DNA from: Nemopilema nomurai
Taxonomy: Eukaryota; Cnidaria; Scyphozoa; Rhizostomeae; Rhizostomatidae
Reading direction: 5' to 3'
DNA: 64,000 nucleotides
Assembly: GCA_003864495.1 (NCBI GenBank)
Contig: ML133373.1
Coordinates: forward strand, 992,001 to 1,056,000
The position numbers and the translations under genes were made by a program. This document shows positions 47,194 through 64,000 of the stretch, piece after piece. Within the stretch, counting starts at the first letter, position 1. Every line of letters starts with the position of its first letter. The notes beneath the pieces are model-generated. The model did not search any database. It had not been told where the DNA came from and saw only the letters and a program-made list of their open reading frames with translations.

Positions 47194-48046
47194 CCTGTTG
47201 TGTTCTGTAGTTCTGACTCTGTTTCTGACTGACTGAACTTTACAATTCTACTTATATGGATTATTCTAAAAATAGATTTGCTGACAAGGAATGAGAGAGG
47301 ATGATGAAATGGTGATGTAATAGGGATGGAACAATCTAGGCTGAGGAGCGAGAAAATGTGTCAGCATGACATGATGTGACAATGAAAAGTAAACAAATGA
47401 GTCACTCAACATAAATTATGATATCTTTATCTGATACTTGCCATCTTGCTATTTCACTATATCATTTGCATCAGTGTTTTGGTTTCTTTATTTTTTGACA
47501 ATATCTTTTTACGTACATAACACTACTTTCCACTTTTTCCCGCCTATATTCAATTGCCAGATGATTTACTAGCACTTATACGATGAGCTTGAAGTTTAAT
47601 GTAATGATTTAAAAATTGTCTCATCCTGAGTACCAAAAGAATAGACAGCTCTGCCATCACAGCATCATTTTGCAACTGACGGAAAATGGTAATCATCCTT
47701 ACAGTATGCTTTTTGATCAAGGGCATTTCGTTAACCTTTCTTTCTTCATCATAACTTTTTTTCTATTTTTTCAGCCAAGCATCACAATGTTCCATTTTAT
47801 GTGGCAGCTCCAACAACAACAGTAGATTTCAACTTGAAATCTGGAAGTGAAATTGTCATTGAGGAGCGTAATACAGAAGAGATAACTCACATCAGTGGTG
47901 TGAGACGTGCAGCTGAAGGAATAGATTGCTACAATCCTGCATTTGATGTTACTCCTGCAGAATTAATAACAGGTGGAATAATCACCGAATTTGGAGTTTT
48001 CAAAGCCAATGAATTAGAATCCAAACTGAAGACAATGATTGTCTGA
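45139..48046 (+). CDS. MRI1: Methylthioribose-1-phosphate isomerase
   Basis: Converts 5-methylthioribose-1-phosphate to methylthioribulose-1-phosphate in the methionine salvage pathway; member of the eIF2B-alpha/beta/delta-like fold. Four exons: 45139-45273, 45550-45979, 46499-46729 and 47775-48046; phases agree and give 355 residues (human 369). Family motifs: [16 protein letters not shown] near residue 46, [12 protein letters not shown], catalytic Cys165 in [15 protein letters not shown], and catalytic Asp252 in [18 protein letters not shown], followed by [17 protein letters not shown]. The C-terminal [19 protein letters not shown] is typical and distinguishes it from the eIF2B subunits, which lack the catalytic pair. 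An AATAAA at 48371 is a plausible poly(A) signal. Confidence 0.97.
47159..47193. repeat. (GA)n microsatellite in MRI1 intron 3
   Basis: About 33 bases of nearly pure GA dinucleotides. Confidence 0.95.
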
Positions 48047-50115
48047 GTTGAACACACTTTGTCTTGATTAGTAGTCATTCATGTGAACTTGTTTTAGAGC
48101 CTAGGACCTAGAAGAAATCACTAAAATTTCCATTAAAGCACAGCATAAGTAATCTTGAATTTTAAAATCAATTCTTCTCAATTAAATCCAAGTGTCCAGT
48201 GCAAAAATCAGGCCTTACTGGGGAAAATTTTGAAGGTGTATGTCTAAACGCATTCCTAGGACATTTTCAGGCATGTAATGATGTTCAGTTGACAATCTGC
48301 GTGTTTGGGTCACATCCTGGTCACCAATTTAGCAACCTGTATTGTTAATGAACTTATGCCTCAGAAGCTGAATAAATTTGATAGCGAAATCTTTGATGAA
48401 GAGGCATGCATTGTGTGTTTATCTTATTTGTAAAATCAACAAATTTTCTGAACATGACAGCGGTATCTAAGCAGCATAGCCTGAAATGAATAAAACAAAT
48501 AGCAGAAAAAAACAACATTGTACATAAAAGGATTAAAAGAAGGAAGGTTGTTACAGGTCACTACAAAACCACATAGATATTGACCAGGAGGAACTACTGG
48601 GGGAGGGGTTTGGGTGTGGTACTTCCCCTTATGGAAAGTTGGTTAGGTGTCTATCTTGATGTGATATAGTATATTGGAAAACTGTCTAATCCCAATAAAA
48701 GAAATAATGAACAGTAAGAATGACTCTTCGCCCCAAAAATGCGAGAATTTCACAAGTTGGAGTCAAAGATAACAAGAAGTGTGATTGGTGTGGTTTGAGC
48801 AAAAGCAGCAAGAGAAGGCTTTGAAAAATGTATTATTTGACGGAAGGATCTAATTTGCTTGTAATTAACTAAAAACACTACGATAAAATAAGTAAAAATT
48901 CTCAATATACAACTGTAAGATAAGTTATACATTGAGTGGGATTGCTATGAGTGGGATTTTGAATCTCTCAAACTCCAAGATGAGAAGACGACCAGGCTTT
49001 CACAATAATGTGAAAATTAATACCTATACGTTTTCAATCATCATGTAACAGTGTTGTTCTCAAACCGAAGAACATTTAATTTGGGCATGGCGTGTTTTGC
49101 CATTTCGAGGCTGCTGCGTTCTTTTTGCAGGGGCTTTGGTCCTTTTGCTCGCCGTTTTCATTTATTCTTGTTTTAGATAGGCAGAGTCCAGTAAAAGTTA
49201 AAGCCTTTCTCCGGCTACAATTCTATGATTCAAAACTTTTCTTATCATAAACTCGAGCTGCAACTTGCTTTCTTTCTGCCATTTTATCAAAATTTGTGCT
49301 CAAAGAAAAGATTGCGCTAACAAGCCCACATTTAAAATCAAATTAGGTGCGCTGTAGTGACAACAGCAACATACTGGACGACAATGTTGTCCAGTTTGGC
49401 CAAGGCTTAATATGAGTCATCTACATGTGTTTTTTAATCTCATAACAAAACTGATGTTTTTTTAAAGGGAAACCATGCAACAAGAAGTTGGTTTCTACCA
49501 AAGGACAAATGATAGGAGCTTGAAAGTATTCAGATAAATCATGGACTGACAGTAAAAACTTCACTAATGCCAGAAGAAGGCGTGGGAAGGCATGCATCAA
49601 GGCATGTGAGAGAAATTGCATGCCATTACCAGTAAGGCCTGAAAATTGTCTAGGATGATAATTTTTAAGATATTATTCAATCATTACACCTGTGCATAGA
49701 GGAAATGGAAACTAATGTCATAAATTGTTGAAAAAATGTTTAGAGATGTATGACTGCATGGAAATTTAATAATTACTATTGCTAAAATTTCTGCTAAAAT
49801 CAAGTTCCAAATCATGCAATAGATCCATGATTTATTTAATGTCTGTTCACAGCATGAAAAAGAAAACTTGATAACTAATTGTAACGTTGATACACTGATA
49901 ATCAATGAATATATGTTTCTGAAAAACTCAAAAAATATGTTTCTGAAAAGTGAAAATGTTTTGTTCAAACAATGTATCAAGGGTTTTGGTGGAAGTGGAA
50001 AAAATTAATATTTACAACAAAATGAAGTTGTATAAATAAAAAACTGTTGGCAGGTTGGAAAAGTATTAGTTTAGGATAAATAAACTAATTTTATCTTGCA
50101 TCTGATATTTAAGTT
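48047..50115. other. Convergent intergenic region between MRI1 and HIKESHI
   Basis: No gene is recognised. It contains the MRI1 poly(A) signal AATAAA at 48371 and a minus-strand AATAAA at 49836-49831 that could serve HIKESHI. The rest is AT-rich. Confidence 0.45.
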
Positions 50116-51407
50116 CTACATAGTCTTCCAAAAATTAGGATTCACTGATAACTTCCTCTCAAAATTTGTGTACCATGTTTGGAGCACGCTGAGTGGCACA
50201 TAGTTTTCAGTTGGGTTGGGTACCATCATTTGCTGTGTGGTGGAATATGAAGCCACAAAGTTAAAAAGACTCTGAAGCATCTTTTGGGTGAATTCGACAA
50301 AAGTGACAACTCCAGACGGGATTGCATTTGTTTCTGGTGTTTGGTTAGCAATTTCTGATAATGGCTCAAGAGATATTCCAATTTGTGCAATTGTATGATC
50401 ATCAGGGTTAGACATTTCTGAGAATGGGTTATGGCCACCCTCAAGAAGCTTTACCTAAAACCAAATTTCATTAATTAATTTCAAATTAATAAAAACCATG
50501 GCATGCAGGGCAGCAGAAATAAGACTACCTTTGCATAAGAGGTATGAAATTTACAACTATAAAGTAAACTTTGTGAAATCAGAGCAAGATTGATCTTAGA
50601 ATAATTGCAGTATTTTACTCTATTTTGATAACAGATCAAAGCCCAAACTCTGTAACTAATTCTGGCTAGAAGTCCTTCTAATTTCAAGCCATTACCTTAG
50701 AGATCTTGAATATAGCGCTGGGCTTGTCATTCGAAATGAATCCAAGTAAATGCCAGCTTGTCTGCATTTTTGGCCAACAGAAGTAAACTGATCCACCAAA
50801 CCCATCTGGAAATGCTTGGACACCAGTGAGGAATATTACAACATGATTAATGCTCTCACAGTCAGGCAAATTGAACACCACTTGTTTCTCATTGATTTGG
50901 GTGAATTCAGTAGTGACCTATTACAAAAAATTCAATTGTTGCAACATCTCTATGGTCATACTAAATGAAAACTAATGTTTTTTCCTCTTATGTGAATATA
51001 ACTATTGTGCTTTCTGGTGTAACTACTTACCAATAAAGTCAATCCTTCCCTTCACTTGTAGTTTTTTAAATTGTTTTCTTACACTGTTTAACCCTCAATA
51101 GGCATTTTAAAAAAAACTCTGGTTTGGATGCAAGTAAACTTAGAGCAGTCAAATTCATCTCGCTTTGATGGCAAATAATGCTGGGTTGTTTTTCAAACGC
51201 GCAAATGCGAATTATTTCATTATTGCACCATATGAGTATTTTGCAATGATGTGTTTATATGTAAACTGTGCTGTTCAATATTCCGTTGGATATGCTCTAT
51301 CGTGTAGCACTTCTATATCCTGATCAACTTGTGGGCCCTTCTATCATTTACTTAATTAAAGATCTCACCAATCGGCCAGAAACAAGGCACCCAAACATTC
51401 CTGCCAT
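50116..51407 (-). CDS. HIKESHI: Hikeshi, Hsp70 nuclear import carrier
   Basis: Carrier that imports Hsp70 into the nucleus during heat stress by binding FG-nucleoporins. Three exons: 51407-51369, 50917-50696 and 50454-50116, all phase 0, giving 199 residues (human 197). Exon 1 reads MAG then MFGCLVSGRL; the family starts at that second Met (51398), so the first three residues may not be used, although the first ATG has the better context. Exon 2 has FNLPDCESINHVVIFLTG and GGSVYFCWP, exon 3 has AQIGISLEPL, FTQKMLQSLFNF and the C-terminus NPNFWKT, all matching the human protein closely. It lies head to head with PSMC3, 142 bases between start codons. Confidence 0.97.
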
Positions 51408-51549
51408 CTTCTAACGATCTCCTCTGTTGTTTTTCCACTAGCACATTGACCACATTGGATTTAGAGCGGCGCTTTCATGTTGAATTTGCCTCCTTTATGA
51501 ACAGATAACCTCGCTCTCGATTTCGCTGTAGCTTTGCAATTTGGAAAAG
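51408..51549. promoter_or_regulatory. Bidirectional promoter of HIKESHI and PSMC3
   Basis: Only 142 bases separate the divergent start codons of two proteostasis genes, so the promoters must overlap or be shared. No TATA box is evident, and no clear heat-shock element (alternating GAA/TTC) stands out. Confidence 0.7.
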
Positions 51550-59425
<7,876 letters not shown>

Positions 59426-62400
59426 TGACAATATGGCGGTGGAGGCCATGATCGAAACTTCGTTTGCATTAACTCTGACAGTGTTATCTAGCTTGTTGCG
59501 ACATTGTCAGTTAATCACAATTATCATTGTTTAGTATGTCACACGCGTGTCTTCTTTTCTCAACATCTATGCATTGGTTTAGGCATTGTTTTCGCGCTAG
59601 TAGCATACTGTTTCGGCACCTGGTCAGAAATGGCGTACTTGTTTCTACCTTGCATCCGAAGGTAGTTTTTAGGACATTGAGATACGCATCGAGCAGTGTC
59701 CTGGTCCTTCCTCTCGATGTGACCTCTGGAATTACAGACAGTAACGCCTATCCTCACTCAGGGTGATGGTTTGGTCAGGGACTCGAACTACGGCCTAAGT
59801 TGGGTCTGTGCTTCCTTTGCTCCCACTATACAACTGACGTTTTTCAGACAATGGTCTAATAATGTCTGTTACCTCGATAAGTCTATATTACCAATTCCTG
59901 CTGCGCATTTGCTAGTGCCGTACATCCGCTTCGGTGGCGCTGATCAACCAGACCAATCAAACATGTTTCATCTCTTTATTGATGAAGTTAATTATCGAAA
60001 GACCCACCCCCTCACTCAAGTTTAATTATATCGCCCTTTTCCCGGATCTAACAACTGGGCGAACTTTCCTACCAATGCTTTTCCAGGACTCGTTATAACA
60101 TATAACTAATGGCAATGCTGAATTTTTCTTCAAAATGCGTACATCCAGGATAATGAAGTTTTGAGCAAGAGAAAGAACTGTTAGTAGAAAACTGCAACAT
60201 GCTTTTGGCACTTATTTTCTCGATTTTTTTAGTTAATGGATCCAAATGTCATTTCCGGAGACGAGTTACTGGATCGTGCCACGCTTGATTTACTTGGGGC
60301 CTCTTCTTTTTCATGTTCCATCTTTTTGGGACATCACTTTGTTGAAGATGACTCATACTTAGTTCAAGAAATAGGTTATTGAAAAGTGTTTGCAAGAGTT
60401 ATTGTTCGTCTGAAAGGGTATATGACAACTCTTTACTGTCAAAATGTTCTGCAATGATTTTTGTCATAATTTTGGATGCACTCAACAAGAAATGGTACCT
60501 CTTTTGTCAATGATCGAGAGCCATATTTCTGGAGAAAAGTACTCCAAGGTTAAAGTAAAAAGTGAATCTCACTTGTGTGTCTGCCGAACCCATTCAAATT
60601 CAGCTTGAAAAAAGTCAGGTTGCAAAAGGCAAAGGACAGGTTGGATAGGACAAAGACAGTTTGGAAAAGAGTTAGTGGAAATGCAAACCTTCAAAACCAA
60701 AAAATCGGTCAATGTCCACCAAAGCAAATGTTTCTGGTCTCAAAATTATCGTCCATGTCATCATTCGCTTTATATTTGGATTTAGGGTAAAAGATTAGTT
60801 AACCAAGATGGTTGAATGCATGGCATCATTGCTCGAAAAGTGTTCATATCTTAGAAATCGTGGGAGTGTGATTCAGATTGACTGTTCCTTAGCAAGTTTC
60901 TTACGTAATCGTCAGAACCGACTTTCAAGGCAGGTCACTTTCGCAGCCTGCACCGTGGTTAGCACAAAGGGGAGAGGGTTGAGATTCTAAGTCGCCAAAT
61001 TGCAGGGAAATAAAAAGACTGCCTAAACGCATAGTGATGTCAAGCTACGTAAAGAGTTCTTTGGAAAAAAACGGCATTCATTTGAAAAATAGCAAGGGTT
61101 ACTCAAAGCCAGGCTGGTGCCCCAGATGTGCAGGCTTTGAACAAAGTTTACAAGCGCAGTGAGCTACAGAAACAAAGAACAGTACTTACGAATGAAGGTA
61201 TCATCGACAACTCGCTTTACTGGCAGCCATTTCCCAACCTCGTGTTAAGAACTATGCGCATGATATCCTTGTGCTCGAATGGCCCACATCAAAGCGTCCC
61301 AAGGGAACTTGTGTCATTGTCACTGGCAAAGTCCCCAGTGGACGGCGCTCCTGTGTTTGGGGTCAGGTGGGCCCGAAAGCCCAAATTCGGACAATGACAA
61401 AAGACAATGGTGGATTGAAAACAAAGCAAAATTGTTTTGTTTGATAAGTTTCAAATTTTATTTCAACTGTCGAATATAAATTAAATCAATTCATGGGTGT
61501 GAAAGAACTAAAATAACACGTCTAACATGCCAATAAATGTCTGAGGTTATGCCGACACAGAAGTGGAGGGCAACCCTTAAAGAAAAAGGTAGAGATACAA
61601 GAAAAGACCCACATCATTCTGCTTGGCAATATGCATAAAATGACAAAATCCAAATTTAACATTGAGTATCTACTGACATCTGCCATTTCAAAACACAAAC
61701 AAATAATTATCCTAGCTACATCAATCTGACTCTGGATCTAAAGATCATCCATGATGCTAACCTAGTACAATGTATTAACTCTATAAATTTCTATTAGAAT
61801 GAAGATACAATAAAAATAATGTAGATAAAAACACTAGTCTGAGACAACTAAGCCGCCTACCCCCATTTATCATTTTGGAACCTTTAAAACCACCTAACTT
61901 TAATTAATTATATAACTAATAAATGACTAAATACCTTCAACTAAAATTCGATTCTCAATATGTCAATACAACTACATAGCCTCTTAGAATTGTCATTTTC
62001 ACAAATTCTAAAGCTATTGATTTGACTTTATTAAATCGGACACTTAATTTTCCCTAGTTTTGAAACTTGAACATTCCTACTAGGACTAGGAAACTAGGAC
62101 AGAACTAGGCCAATGATGAATTAAACTTTTTCCGGAATAAGACCAATACATAAGACCTTTTGGGGAAAAGGGGGTCTCCTAATCTAATAGCTGTAAAATC
62201 AGTCCACGCGTTCACAAAATGTTTCTAAATACACAAACTACGCGACCTCTCTACATTATAACCACGACCTAAAATACTTCTTCTCTGAAGAATTATATTT
62301 TCTAATGGTGAAAATAAAAACCTACTCTTCTCTTCCTTCTTGCTTAGATCTTAATCCTGCTGCGGAAAATTATTATGTTAGCTAGCATGTACCCCCAAAA

Positions 62401-62749
62401 ATATTATGCTTAACAAAATAACAAGAATAAAACAACCCTACTAAATAAAATTCACCAGTCAGACAATAAACCATTTGAATTTCTTGGCATAGAGGGTTCA
62501 TCTAAACCCGAGCCACAGATTTTCAAAGGCATACTTTCTGACAAAAGCAAAGTTAATATTTCAAAATAATCAAAAATATTTTCCGGAATGTATAATTCAC
62601 GGCGTAGTTAAATTCATACGAACATTCATAGCGATGATTAAAAATTTTGCACTATTTGAAAAACAATTGTCTAAGATGAAAAAAATAGAGATTTGCATGT
62701 GAAAAGAATGGCCTACTGAAGAATTGGATTGATAGGAACCCTTCAGCGG
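59426..62749. other. Convergent intergenic region with coding-like debris
   Basis: 3' flanks of PSMC3 (plus) and PAPS synthase (minus). A 49-codon open stretch at 60237-60386 (starts MDPNVISGDELLDRATLDLL) follows a pyrimidine tract and AG. Further broken open pieces lie at 60575-60990 and 61128-61479. Together they look like remains of a gene or transposon, but no family is recognised. On the minus strand, 59770-59835 has tRNA-promoter-like boxes. 61450-62700 is AT-rich with nothing recognised. Confidence 0.35.
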
Positions 62750-63837
62750 TTACTTGGGCTTCTTTGACTGGTAAAATTCGGAAAGGACACCCCAAGCCTT
62801 GTGTGCCATGAAGCCATTCGGGGGCTCCTTGCCTTCACGCGCCAATTTCCGCATACGAGTTCCAGAAATGAAGTCGAAATCTTCCTTCTTATCAGGATTG
62901 AAGAATTCCATCTTTTTAGACTGTGTATTGTATGCTGCCACCCTGAAGGGGATGACTTCTAAGTGGGTAAGGCCAGGAGCCATTGTCAATACCTAGAGAG
63001 CAAAATTTTCAAACATTGTAGATGTCATACGCTGTAAAGATGAACGAGGTGCCTAATTTGCATCCCTTGCAAAACGGGAAAGTTGACAGCAAAAAAGTTT
63101 GGTATCAAAAAGTTAATTATGTATTATGAGCCTAGATATTCATGTTGTGGAGATATAGTAATTAAATTTCCATACTGAAATTACTCCAAGTCGAGCATAT
63201 CGTAAACCTTTTCTCCGGTGTTTGTTCAAAAAGGAGGCTGTGTCAGTTAAAACGAGGCTATTTAATAAGAGCGTCCAAATAAAGAAGACTAGACACCTTG
63301 CTTCCGTGGGTCGGCTCATATAGATCCGTGTCCGGTATGTCAGGATGTGGGAGTCCGGCGGGGTCTCTGCCGACTATGTAGAAAGTTGCGCCGGCAGCAA
63401 TACGCGCCTTACAATGCCACTGAACCTGAAACAAAACATCACAAGGAAATATTTATGACATAAATTGATGTTAATGGCGATTTCACAAATCCAATTTTCA
63501 ATGCCCTCGAATTTCAGCCTACACATGAAACCAGTTCAATGGGCAACACCTTGGTTCTCTTCTGCAAAACGTAAAAGGCTGCAGAACTTCGAAAGTAGAA
63601 ATTTTGAAAATATGGAAAGGCCTGTCTCACCTCAGTCGGGCCAGCATACATCATGGGGGAGGGGAAGATTGCCAGCACGGTGTTCTCGGGATCAAGAACG
63701 CCCTCTTCGAGCACAGCCAAGTGCTGTTTGATCCGGACCGGCAGCGGAACATCGTCGTCTTTGGTCCAACCGCCAAGCGGGTGCAACAACAACACTGGTT
63801 TCACGTGACCCCTTTCAAGAAGCTTTCGGTGGGTGTC
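62750..63837 (-). CDS. PAPSS: Bifunctional PAPS synthase, C-terminal ATP-sulfurylase exons (5' end outside window)
   Basis: Makes PAPS, the sulfate donor for sulfotransferases, from sulfate and ATP. Three exons are visible: 63837-63631, 63425-63297 and 62992-62750, all phase 0, giving the last 192 residues of the ATP-sulfurylase domain. Exon blocks: [47 protein letters not shown] then [28 protein letters not shown] then DPAGLPHP; and [37 protein letters not shown], ending [10 protein letters not shown]. This matches animal PAPSS1/PAPSS2 to the last residues; which paralogue cannot be told. The APS-kinase half and the catalytic HNGH region should lie beyond 64000 on this strand. Confidence 0.95.
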
Positions 63838-64000
63838 CTATTGAGGAAGAAATGGAAACTAGCTGGCACTTGATTAGAGGCTGAGGGCTAATTAGTGGCA
63901 TTCGCTAATGAGGAAAAAGAAGCATCATCCCTCTTTATGATTACTTTAGCTACAAGCGCATGGGCATGGGCTTATTTCTGAGTTTCAGCCTGGCGTACTT

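Noticed and set aside
59765..59835. True tRNA gene
   Set aside because: The B-box is good, but the acceptor, anticodon and T stems do not pair; it is kept only as a SINE-like candidate.

Overview
This window is nuclear DNA of an invertebrate animal. It is AT-rich, its genes are split by GT-AG introns of about 0.1 to 2 kb, and short non-autonomous DNA transposons, microsatellites and poly-C/poly-G runs lie between them. The genes are metazoan: alpha/epsilon-sarcoglycan, an NHERF-like PDZ scaffold, a CD225/dispanin membrane protein and a bifunctional PAPS synthase. The compact genes and the short transposons would suit a cnidarian, perhaps an anthozoan. That is inference; no species can be read from the window. 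Exons were joined by hand from splice sites, reading phase and remembered family sequences, with no transcript data.

Left part (1-25 kb, gene-poor). A 5' exon of a type II membrane protein lies at 1.6-1.8 kb. MRPL47 (two exons, minus) is at 8.2-9.9 kb. An intronless NHERF-like protein with one PDZ domain and an 11-copy six-residue repeat is at 14.8-15.95 kb (minus). A three-exon coiled-coil protein of unknown identity is at 20.3-22.1 kb (plus). Long non-coding stretches between them carry at least two hAT-type elements, one with a perfect 8-bp target duplication.

Middle (24.6-42 kb). An RSRC1-like SR protein (minus) is divergent from farnesyl diphosphate synthase (ten exons, plus, 26-30.8 kb). 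A small two-exon candidate gene (minus) is divergent from a three-exon CD225/dispanin gene (plus, 32.0-33.8 kb). A ten-exon sarcoglycan (minus, 34.6-40.7 kb) carries three PPxY motifs in its cytoplasmic tail.

Right part (42.7-64 kb, gene-dense housekeeping block). RPL32 (minus) is divergent from MRI1 of methionine salvage (plus). HIKESHI (minus), the Hsp70 nuclear import carrier, is divergent from PSMC3/Rpt5 of the 26S proteasome (18 exons, plus). The last three exons of PAPS synthase (minus) run off the right edge.

No operon, CRISPR array or phage system is present, as expected for an animal genome. The most distinctive observations are: an identical 15-base CRE-containing element upstream of both the coiled-coil gene and the dispanin gene; the single-PDZ NHERF with its tandem repeat and ERM-binding tail; the PPxY-bearing sarcoglycan; repeated divergent gene pairing; and two apparent reading-frame breaks, in sarcoglycan exon 3 and at the RSRC1 C-terminus, that may be assembly errors or unusual splicing.
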